From JBJTUH01 sp044346175 (GTDB taxonomy: Bacteria > Cyanobacteriota > Vampirovibrionia > Vampirovibrionales > JAJTHC01): 64,000 nt of DNA. The stretch is from NCBI GenBank assembly GCA_044346175.1, contig JBIIZQ010000001.1:186001-250000 (forward strand), in the 5' to 3' direction. The first letter of the stretch is position 1. Every line of letters starts with the position of its first letter. The position numbers were made by a program, and so were the translations under genes. Positions 26,939 through 34,090 of the stretch are shown piece after piece. The notes beneath the pieces were generated by a model. It was not told the origin of the DNA. It did no database searches and worked only from the letters and a program-made list of their open reading frames with translations.

Positions 26939-28279
26939 ATGGTTTTTACGACAACTGCTACCACTTATGAAGTTCTATTAGAGCGTATTCAAACAAAACA
27001 AGCACGTGTTGCGGTGATGGGTTTGGGGTATGTCGGTTTACCCTTAGCCCTCGCTATGGCTGAAAGTGGTTTCCCTGTGCTTGGGTTTGAGCCCAGTACA
27101 CGCCGTACGGATATGTTAGAAAAAGGACAGAGCTATATCGATGATATTAGCCATGACGTACTTCAAACCATTCAGCAGGAACGGCAATTTAAGGTAAGTA
27201 GTACCTGTGAAAGCTTAGCAGATGCTGAGGTGGTTGTGGTATGTGTCCCTACCCCTTTAAATACATACCGTCAACCAGACCTTTCCTATATTGAGTCGGC
27301 ACTTGAAATGGTGAAGCCTTATATTCATGAGGGCATGTGTTTAATTCTTGAAAGCACTACCTATCCAGGCACAACCGATGAATATCTTGTCAATCCACTG
27401 ACGCAAGCAGGATGGCGTGTGGGTGACAATGTCTTTGTGGGTTACTCCCCTGAGCGTGTGGACCCTTCTAACCCACATTACCATGTGGCAAACACTAAAA
27501 AAGTGGTTGCGGGTGCTACAGAGCATTGCGGTAACATGGTTGAAGCTTTCTATGGACAGTTCATCTCTGAAGTTCATAAAGTGTCTTCTTTAAAAGCTGC
27601 CGAGTTTACCAAGCTGTATGAAAATACCTTCCGTGCAGTAAACATTGCACTTGCGAATGAGATGGCACAAGCCTGTGATGTCATGGGTATTGATGTTTGG
27701 GAGGCTTTAGAAGCGGCTTATACCAAACCTTATGGTATTATGCCTTTCTGGCCAGGTCCTGGTATTGGCGGACACTGTATTCCCATTGACCCCCTTTACT
27801 TGAGTTGGAAGTTACAAGAAAAAAATGTCCGCACACGGATGATTGAACTTGCCCACGATATTAACTCTGAAATGCCTCATTTCGTACGTGAAAAAACGAT
27901 GCGTCTTCTAGGTGAACAAGGCAAGCCCCTCTATGGTGCGAAAATTTTAGTACTGGGCGTAGGATATAAGCCTAATGTTTCCGATTGGCGAGAATCTCCC
28001 GCACAGCGAGTGATTTCAATTTTTGAAGAAGATAATGCTGTGGTTTCCTATTACGATGCTTTGGTACCTGAGTTTGAGTCTCACCATGGCAAAGGGTATC
28101 AAAGTCTACCATCATGGTCGGCTGAGGTGATTGCCGCTCATGATGTGGTTGTTCTGATGACCGCTCATAGTGGTTTGGATTATACCCTGTTAGTTTCTCA
28201 AACAACTGTACCTGTTTTAGATACCCGTAATGCTTTGAGAGGCATGGGTATTGAGGGGTCTCATATTACCAATTTATAG
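26939..28279 (+). CDS. UDP-N-acetylglucosamine 6-dehydrogenase-like nucleotide-sugar dehydrogenase
   Basis: NAD-dependent four-electron oxidation of a UDP-sugar to its uronate. The Rossmann motif GLGYVGLPLALAMAESG lies near residue 30, STTYPGTT and SPERVDPSN in the middle, the Lys/Asn block AAEFTKLYENTFRAVNIALANE, and the catalytic GIGGHCIPIDPLYLSWK with Cys280. The GGHCIPIDP(F/L)YL form with the following SWK is typical of WbpA-type UDP-GlcNAc dehydrogenases rather than UDP-glucose (Ugd, usually FGGSC(F)xKD) enzymes. Length 446 is normal. It follows the glycosyltransferase by 72 nt and probably supplies its substrate. A perfect terminator comes right after. Confidence 0.9.
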   Translation: MVFTTTATTYEVLLERIQTKQARVAVMGLGYVGLPLALAMAESGFPVLGFEPSTRRTDMLEKGQSYIDDISHDVLQTIQQERQFKVSSTCESLADAEVVVVCVPTPLNTYRQPDLSYIESALEMVKPYIHEGMCLILESTTYPGTTDEYLVNPLTQAGWRVGDNVFVGYSPERVDPSNPHYHVANTKKVVAGATEHCGNMVEAFYGQFISEVHKVSSLKAAEFTKLYENTFRAVNIALANEMAQACDVMGIDVWEALEAAYTKPYGIMPFWPGPGIGGHCIPIDPLYLSWKLQEKNVRTRMIELAHDINSEMPHFVREKTMRLLGEQGKPLYGAKILVLGVGYKPNVSDWRESPAQRVISIFEEDNAVVSYYDALVPEFESHHGKGYQSLPSWSAEVIAAHDVVVLMTAHSGLDYTLLVSQTTVPVLDTRNALRGMGIEGSHITNL

Positions 28280-28300
28280 GGTTATATGACATACACACTT

Positions 28301-28336
28301 AAAGGGTCACTTGTTGATACAAGTGACCCTTTATCA
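28301..28336. terminator. Bidirectional terminator
   Basis: Perfect 13-bp stem AAAGGGTCACTTG (28301-28313) / CAAGTGACCCTTT (28320-28332) with a 6-nt loop between two convergent genes. T-rich flanks are short on both sides. It closes the polysaccharide locus and the minus-strand gene ending at 28383. Confidence 0.85.
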
Positions 28337-28382
28337 TATAGACAGCTATGAACCTCATAAACACAACCGAATGTTGCAGTGT

Positions 28383-29729
28383 TTATGGGGTTGCTTCATT
28401 TGTTTTGGGATGGACGGGTAAAATAAAGCTATTGTCTTTGGTACGAATAGCCTGAGGGAGTAAAGAGGCTCCTTCAAGGACGTTCTTAAAAGGCTCATAA
28501 CTTACTTTTAAGTCTTGCTGTGCCATTTTTTGGAATCCAGCAGTGTCGGTATAACGCATAAGGGTTTGCTCAATCAGTGTTTCAAAGCTGTGCTTTTGAA
28601 AGGGACGCTCTGCAGCCTTAACGGCTTGGCGAATACCACCAGCAAGAGGCCCACCCACTATGAAATGGTTCATCCCACCCAAGGCATGCCCCTGAACCGC
28701 ACGAGAGAGTGCATCGACATAGGTATCTATTGCAAAAGTTTGAGCTTTTAAATGCGTATCAAGCGATACGTTTTTTAAAGTTGCGAGTGTCTCTTGCGTT
28801 TTGGTGTCGTGTGCGATGTTAAAACATGCTGTTGCTTCTAGTGCCTTGATTTCTTCGGGGTTTTTGGTTCGGATGGGGTACTGCGTTACGAGTTTACCGT
28901 TTCCTAATGCTACCAAGGTTTGAGTTAGCTTATCTTCAGGCTTGAGTCCAAGACGCTCGCAGTAGTTTTGAATGAGTGAAGCTACAGACGCTCCTGATTG
29001 TTCTAAAACAAGTTCGTGTTCATTCGCCCGCAGGTGACCTTGTTCACTGGGTAAAATTTCAAACGTATGGGTAGGGGTTTTATCTGTTGTACCAAAAGGA
29101 AAAGGGTTTAAATTGGCATGAATCACGCCGTAACCTCCGCCCGTCATTGCAATGCTTGCCCGATGACTGCGATGAGGATTCTCCTTTAACCATTGCTGAA
29201 ATGTAGGGTCTTTTAGCTGTTTTGCAACATAGCTTAAAGCGGGTGCTACCATATCATTGGCTGCCGTCACAGGAATAGGCTTAGGGTGCTTTAAATGATG
29301 TGCCAAGTGTTCCCCAACGGTGTTGAGGTCAACGTTTTGTAGTTTTAGGTTCGATATGGTTGTGACATGATTTTGAGGCGTTACAGGTCCAGGGACAAAC
29401 AATACCAAGTGTTCTAGGGTCTGCTTTGCTTGAGGTAAGCTGGTAAGTGCTTTTTCAACCTCGGGGTTGTGTAAATAGGTTTTGGCAGCCAGTGCAATAC
29501 CTTGGGTATAATGTTTGGGGGTGACCGCTTCATGAGGCTGTAATGCCAAAAAAGTATCTTGGGTCAGTGGTTTGTGCTTAGTGTCGAGTTCGGGGATATC
29601 AAACTCAACAGTACCACGAGGAGAGGAAGCTCCTAGGTTTACGGCAAGTGTGTATCCAAATCGTTGCGGCGGGTTTAAAGAGGGAAGGACTTTGGAAAAA
29701 AGAGAAGACCTACACTGAAGAGAAACCAT
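28383..29729 (-). CDS. ASKHA-fold (ROK/glucokinase-like) protein
   Basis: A 448-residue protein with the features of the sugar-kinase/Hsp70 fold: LAVNLGASSPRGTVEFD (phosphate-1-like, with the first Asp replaced by Asn), LVLFVPGPV and SNLKLQNVDL in the pattern of ROK/glucokinases, PVTAANDMVAPAL (the catalytic Asp position), IAMTGGGYGV (phosphate-2-like), and HFIVGGPLAGGI with EGASLLPQ (adenosine and C-terminal). It is longer than typical ROK proteins (~300-320) by an N-terminal lead and an inserted segment. The Asn in the first motif makes activity uncertain. A sugar or amino-sugar kinase fits the neighbouring polysaccharide locus, but a non-enzymatic relative cannot be excluded. Confidence 0.55.
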   Translation of the reverse strand: MVSLQCRSSLFSKVLPSLNPPQRFGYTLAVNLGASSPRGTVEFDIPELDTKHKPLTQDTFLALQPHEAVTPKHYTQGIALAAKTYLHNPEVEKALTSLPQAKQTLEHLVLFVPGPVTPQNHVTTISNLKLQNVDLNTVGEHLAHHLKHPKPIPVTAANDMVAPALSYVAKQLKDPTFQQWLKENPHRSHRASIAMTGGGYGVIHANLNPFPFGTTDKTPTHTFEILPSEQGHLRANEHELVLEQSGASVASLIQNYCERLGLKPEDKLTQTLVALGNGKLVTQYPIRTKNPEEIKALEATACFNIAHDTKTQETLATLKNVSLDTHLKAQTFAIDTYVDALSRAVQGHALGGMNHFIVGGPLAGGIRQAVKAAERPFQKHSFETLIEQTLMRYTDTAGFQKMAQQDLKVSYEPFKNVLEGASLLPQAIRTKDNSFILPVHPKTNEATP

Positions 29730-29897
29730 CGTACCACATCCCTTTTGTTTACATCATTAACAAGCACCCATACTCGTACCCATACCTACACTTGTGGTAC
29801 GAGTTAAACAAACACATAGGTTCTATTGTAAGGGAAGCTGTGGTTTGGAAACGTCATAAATCTGTATACATCGCCAAGTTGTTACATGCTGTAATGA

Positions 29898-29934
29898 TTA
29901 AAAAAACACCTTAGCAACAAGGCTAAGGTGTTTT
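29898..29934 (-). terminator. Intrinsic terminator of tRNA-Ala
   Basis: Perfect 13-bp stem AAAACACCTTAGC (29903-29915) / GCTAAGGTGTTTT (29922-29934), 6-nt loop. On the minus strand it is followed by TTTTTTAAT and lies just 1-2 nt from the tRNA 3' end. Confidence 0.9.
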
Positions 29935-29935
29935 G

Positions 29936-30008
29936 TGGAGGTTAGCGGAATCGAACCGCTGACCTACTGCGTGCAAAGCAGTCGCTCTACCAACTGAGCT
30001 AAACCCCC
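29936..30008 (-). tRNA. tRNA-Ala (anticodon UGC)
   Basis: Read on the minus strand: acceptor GGGGGUU pairs with AACCUCC (one G.U pair). The D-arm GCUCAGUUGGUAGAGC, the anticodon stem-loop CUGCUUUGCACGCAG with UGC at 29975-29973, and the T-arm GCGGUUCGAAUCCGC are all intact. The discriminator base is A. The following bases are CAA, so the 3' CCA is not encoded and must be added by nucleotidyltransferase. UGC can read all alanine codons with wobble or modification. Confidence 0.97.
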
Positions 30009-30310
30009 AATTTAAAGCAGTTTGGAATAACTAACTGCTTGAGGTGATGAATACTAATTTAGGGCAAACATACTAAAACTGCAAGCACTATTTTAAACCT
30101 TTGCTTTAAAGGTCTTAATATAAAATCCGTCACTGGGATGCAGCATCTCCACCTAACAATACACACTTTATCAAGCCTCTTTGTGTTTATGCTATCATAA
30201 CTTAACTCCACGATAGGTCATGCTTGGTTCTGGATTTAATATTCAGTTCGATATGATACATATTTTTACTGTTTTATAGAATGTCTTTACTCAAATAGGG
30301 CGTATGAGAT
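30009..30310. other. Region between tRNA-Ala and the next gene
   Basis: About 300 bases. It contains the tRNA promoter (30056-30084) and an 8-bp hairpin AAGCAGTT (30015-30022) / AACTGCTT (30033-30040) in the tRNA 5' leader. No gene was seen in the rest. Confidence 0.5.
30056..30084 (-). promoter_or_regulatory. Promoter of tRNA-Ala
   Basis: On the minus strand TTGCAG (30084-30079), a 17-nt spacer, TAAATT (30061-30056). It predicts a leader of about 40 nt before the mature tRNA, containing the hairpin at 30015-30040. Confidence 0.5.
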
Positions 30311-30763
30311 ATGGCTTTTGCCGCAGAAAATCAAACAAACCTCCATTCACCCCAAGACCATCAACAGGGACTTCGACTATTGGTGATTGTGGCAAGCATG
30401 TTGGTGGCACTCGCAATGTTTGCGACTTTCGGTGCTTACCAGTGGTCGCAAACTTCTTGGCAGTCATTGCCCGTATTGGAAGCTAAGGTAAAACACGTGA
30501 AGCGTACAACAGGATACCTCCAGCAAGCCTCTGGTTTACCTGCTTTAACGCCAAGTTGTGTTTATGCCATAGAGGTGACTTTGATGGCGACTCCTCAAGC
30601 TACTTCACCAGTTATCCAAGCCCCGTGTAAAAGCGAGTTGGCGATAAAAACAGCCTTTAACGGCTGGCGCCATCCTAATATTGCTGAATTAAAAGTAGGG
30701 GATGTGATACAGGTACAACATCAAAGCATGGGTATGCTAGAATATTGGCATATTCGGGAATAA
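30311..30763 (+). CDS. Small single-span membrane protein, unknown
   Basis: A 150-residue protein with one strong N-terminal membrane segment (residues ~22-45, LRLLVIVASMLVALAMFATF). A soluble domain of about 100 residues follows. It contains two Cys (PSCVYAIEVTLM and IQAPCKSEL) and beta-like stretches and may face the periplasm. The start is the ATG at 30311; an upstream ATG at 30304 is in another frame and closes early. The next gene, 52 nt downstream, codes for a pentapeptide-repeat protein, so the two are probably cotranscribed. No family was recognised. Confidence 0.6.
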   Translation: MAFAAENQTNLHSPQDHQQGLRLLVIVASMLVALAMFATFGAYQWSQTSWQSLPVLEAKVKHVKRTTGYLQQASGLPALTPSCVYAIEVTLMATPQATSPVIQAPCKSELAIKTAFNGWRHPNIAELKVGDVIQVQHQSMGMLEYWHIRE

Positions 30764-30815
30764 TGTTTTGTGGAGACTTCCCCTCTTGCCATTGATACGT
30801 TTATGAAGGTGACTC

Positions 30816-31490
30816 ATGATTGATACGCATACCTACACCCACGATAGCCATAGTGTGATTCAGGAGGGTGCAAGCAAACCATCCACAACAAATAGTGAGA
30901 TGGTACTTACGGAAGCTGAACTTTTAAACCAAAAACTTGCCTTGTTGGTAAGTGGGGCGGAAGGTATCGAGGCTTTTAACGCACAACGTCGTGAAGAAGG
31001 GTTTATGCCGTTAGATTTTACAGGCTTAGACTTCTCAGGCTGTGACCTAACGGGGGTTAATTTTTCAGACGTATCGTTTGAGTCCTGTCGTTTTCTCTCA
31101 ACCATGTTCATGAACAGTACACTGATATATACTCAATTTAATCAATGCGATTTAACAGAAGCCGATTTTTTTCAAGCCAACATGGCGGAATCTGTCTTTA
31201 AGCACTGTCAAGCGAGAGAAGCACAGTTTGCAGGGATTACAGGGCAAGGACTCATCATGATGCAGTGTGAAGCTGAACAAAGTATTTGGGAGTCTGCTGA
31301 CTTAAGAGACGCAAAGCTACAGGGCTGTATCTTAAAAGATGCTAACTTCTCAGAAGCTCTTCTACAAGGTACCTCTTTTCAAGACAGTAATATGAGTTGG
31401 GCTAATCTTGACCAAGCTCAGCAGGACGAGAAGACTGTACTGGGGTACGAAGAACCTCTTGAGTGGGTAGAAGAAGTGACGGAAGCCTAA
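30816..31490 (+). CDS. Pentapeptide-repeat protein
   Basis: A 224-residue protein. Residues ~65-205 read as pentapeptide repeats with the A(D/N)LxX pattern: LDFTGLDFSGCDLTGVNFSD, later DLTEADFFQANMAESVF, then SADLRDAKLQGC and DANFSEALLQGTSFQDSNMS. This fold is a right-handed square beta-helix. Members serve as scaffolds or, in Qnr-type proteins, as DNA mimics; nothing here decides which. The N-terminal ~60 residues are a helical cap and the C-terminus is acidic. The last 89 bases overlap the end of the convergent MCE-domain gene. Confidence 0.8.
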   Translation: MIDTHTYTHDSHSVIQEGASKPSTTNSEMVLTEAELLNQKLALLVSGAEGIEAFNAQRREEGFMPLDFTGLDFSGCDLTGVNFSDVSFESCRFLSTMFMNSTLIYTQFNQCDLTEADFFQANMAESVFKHCQAREAQFAGITGQGLIMMQCEAEQSIWESADLRDAKLQGCILKDANFSEALLQGTSFQDSNMSWANLDQAQQDEKTVLGYEEPLEWVEEVTEA

Positions 31491-32451
31491 CCGCATTACG
31501 TCCCAGTGTATACGTACTAAATTGTTTATTGGTGCTAACAAGCTGCTGATGCCATGTTTTGAGTATAGAGAGTGCGTTCACTTGGGTTTGAAGCATGTTG
31601 GCAAACTGATTTTCGTGGCTGCTAATATCCTTGAGGAGTGAGATGTGTGCTTTTACCATCCGAACCCCTGACTCAATCCCGAGTAAGCTTTGCTCCGTGA
31701 GCAGAAGCCCTTCGGCTTGCAACTCAAGATAGTCAGACATGCGGAAAGACTCCCAATTAAGAGGGTCCGTAAAGGGAGCTAAACGCTCTTGCTGTAAAGA
31801 ACTCATACGATTTTCAGTGTGTAAACGATGCACATTGGGAAGACTTTCAGGCAGAAACTCAAGGTCTTCACCCCCTAGGAGGGTCATGTTTGCCATCATG
31901 ACACGTTGGTCTTGTGGCAGTGCCAGTTTATAGCGTCCATCACTACACCACATGATACGTAAGGTCGGCTTTTGGGGATGGTTTACACTGGGAAAAAGCG
32001 GCTGAATATGTTGCACGGTGCCAACATCCAAGCCCACATAACGGACGGTTTGCCCGACTCGTACAGATTGACGATGGAGTGTGCGGATATACACTCTTTG
32101 GCAAGAGGGGGTCGTGGGTAAGGAATACCTTGCATAAGTAGCAACCCGCTCAGCAACACGTGCCACAGAGGCTTTTGAGGGGGGAGCTATCATATTTTTG
32201 TGGCTGAGCAAAAACCCTTCGTCCCACATCGATAGCCCAAGTTGTTTGCCAAAACATAACCAAATAAGAAGCACCCACAAGGCAATATCAAATCCCCAAA
32301 GGAGACTATGTTTAAAGCCACACCAGCATTGCTGGGAAGTGTGAAGAACCTTCACGCCTAAGCGTAAGCAACGCCAAGTAAGACTAGAGCCAGTGGAGGC
32401 CGCAGACGTATCAGTGAGGGATGCACGTTTTTGGCGTAAGGGAGAAGGCAC
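31402..32451 (-). CDS. MCE-domain membrane protein (MlaD-like)
   Basis: A 349-residue protein with one membrane span (residues ~52-70, FDIALWVLLIWLCFG) and then an MCE-like domain: VRVGQTVRYVGLDVGTVQHI matches the G-x-x-V-x-x-x-G-x-x-V-G-x-V core, and MMANMTLLGGEDLEFLPES its closing strands. The C-terminal ~120 residues are helical. Such proteins hold lipids for transport between membranes in diderms, usually with an ABC transporter (MlaFE); no such genes are adjacent. It starts with GTG at 32451, 48 nt after purF, and could share that transcript. Its 3' end overlaps the convergent pentapeptide gene by 89 bases. Confidence 0.6.
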   Translation of the reverse strand: MPSPLRQKRASLTDTSAASTGSSLTWRCLRLGVKVLHTSQQCWCGFKHSLLWGFDIALWVLLIWLCFGKQLGLSMWDEGFLLSHKNMIAPPSKASVARVAERVATYARYSLPTTPSCQRVYIRTLHRQSVRVGQTVRYVGLDVGTVQHIQPLFPSVNHPQKPTLRIMWCSDGRYKLALPQDQRVMMANMTLLGGEDLEFLPESLPNVHRLHTENRMSSLQQERLAPFTDPLNWESFRMSDYLELQAEGLLLTEQSLLGIESGVRMVKAHISLLKDISSHENQFANMLQTQVNALSILKTWHQQLVSTNKQFSTYTLGRNAVRLPSLLLPTQEVLRTPVQSSRPAELGQD

Positions 32452-32499
32452 GTGAAAAAACCATCTTTTTTCGTCAAGGGAGCATCTATGAATACAATA

Positions 32500-34023
32500 C
32501 TAAGCCTGAATAAGGCTCTGTTGCAGAAAATCAGGTTTACCCGCTGGGTAATGATTACTAAAGCACGCCGTACAAGCATCCACAGGTTTATCGAAACAAT
32601 CTAACATATCCTGTACCCCTAAATAGGCTAAGGACTCTACCCCGAGCCATTCCCGCAAGTCTTCAAGGCTTTTATGATTGGCGATGAGTTCCTCTTCGGT
32701 TGACATATCAATGCCATAATAACAAGGATGTTTTACTGGTGCCGAGCTGATGCGTAAGTGAATCTCTTTCACGCCTGAATCACGTAAAAGCTTGACGAGT
32801 CGTCTACTTGTGGTGCCTCTCACAATCGAATCATCCACAATGACACATCGCTTGTCTTTTAAAACATGGGTTAAGGGGTTTAACTTTAAGCGCAAGCCAT
32901 TCTCACGTAGGGCTTGCGTAGGATTGATGAAAGTACGCCCGACATAGCGATTTTTAATCAGCCCTTCAATAAAGGGAATGCCTGATGCACGACTGAACCC
33001 CACAGCAGCGGGTAGTCCTGAGTCTGGTACAGGAATAACTAAATCAGCATCTGCTGGGGCTATTTCTGCTAAACGTTGTCCCATTTTTAGACGATAGTTA
33101 TAAACCGTTTGGTCTTGCAGGACACTGTCTGGGCGTGCAAAATAAACCATCTCAAAAACACAGAAATGGTTTGCGGTTTTACCTTCCAACATGGCGGTGG
33201 TTTGCTCAAGGGTACCATCTTCCATACGGGTCACGACCATCAGTTCACCAGGTGCGAGTTCTTTCTCAAATTTTGCACCCACGATGTCCAAAGCACTGGT
33301 TTCAGAGGCAAAGACCACTTCACCTGTGTGTAAACGCCCTAGCACAAGGGGGCGAATGCCATTGCGGTCTCGTACTGCGACTAAAGAATCACCAATCGCA
33401 AAGACCACAGAGAAAGCCCCTTCACAGACACTGAAAACCTCAACCGCTGCTTTTTGAACACTTGCGGGGTCGGCTGAGTATTTATCTAGGGCTTTGGCCA
33501 AGGCTCGTGCCATGACATGACTGTCACTGAGGTCCTTTGTGGGGTCAAGCTGTACTTGAAAAGCTTGCTGTAACTTATGAAGGTTAATTAAGTTACCATT
33601 ATGCCCCAGTACCAAGGCACCATAACGAGTACGCGCTACAACGGGTTGTGCGTTTTCCAAAGTGACCTGACCCGTGGTGGCATAGCGTACATGACCAATG
33701 CCTACTTGACCCGTCATTTTATCAAGTAGCTTTTGAGAAAACACCTGATTCACCAACCCGAGGTCTTTATGAAGAAAGAGCTGATGGTCGTCAAACACCG
33801 CCATACCACAAGCTTCTTGTCCACGATGTTGTAAGGCATACAAACCATAAAACATGAACTGCCCTAACGGGAGCGTATTAGGAGAAATAATACCAAACAC
33901 ACCACACTTTTCACGTAACTCGGGTGAAAAGGTTGCTTCATGCTCAAGCTCGAAGGTGTGCATGTCATGCTCAGCGGCGGACGCTAATGGTGTATCAACA
34001 TGAAGGTTTGTACAAAGGGTCAT
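32500..34023 (-). CDS. purF: Amidophosphoribosyltransferase (glutamine PRPP amidotransferase)
   Basis: First committed step of purine synthesis: PRPP plus glutamine to phosphoribosylamine. The Ntn-hydrolase glutaminase domain begins at CGVFGIISPN. Cys40 would become the N-terminal nucleophile after removal of a 39-residue propeptide, longer than the 11 residues of B. subtilis. The PRPP motif CVIVDDSIVRGTTSRRL lies in the second domain. C-terminal CTACFSNHYPAG provides FeS-type cysteines, as in the oxygen-labile B. subtilis form. Length is 507 residues. It lies 67 nt downstream of purL, forming a purL-purF pair common in cyanobacteria and Gram-positives. Confidence 0.96.
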   Translation of the reverse strand: MTLCTNLHVDTPLASAAEHDMHTFELEHEATFSPELREKCGVFGIISPNTLPLGQFMFYGLYALQHRGQEACGMAVFDDHQLFLHKDLGLVNQVFSQKLLDKMTGQVGIGHVRYATTGQVTLENAQPVVARTRYGALVLGHNGNLINLHKLQQAFQVQLDPTKDLSDSHVMARALAKALDKYSADPASVQKAAVEVFSVCEGAFSVVFAIGDSLVAVRDRNGIRPLVLGRLHTGEVVFASETSALDIVGAKFEKELAPGELMVVTRMEDGTLEQTTAMLEGKTANHFCVFEMVYFARPDSVLQDQTVYNYRLKMGQRLAEIAPADADLVIPVPDSGLPAAVGFSRASGIPFIEGLIKNRYVGRTFINPTQALRENGLRLKLNPLTHVLKDKRCVIVDDSIVRGTTSRRLVKLLRDSGVKEIHLRISSAPVKHPCYYGIDMSTEEELIANHKSLEDLREWLGVESLAYLGVQDMLDCFDKPVDACTACFSNHYPAGKPDFLQQSLIQA

Positions 34024-34090
34024 AAAAGAAAGGCATCCTTACGCAAAAATGGAAAGACCGTTGACGAGAAGGGTAAGTATCGTCAGGTTA

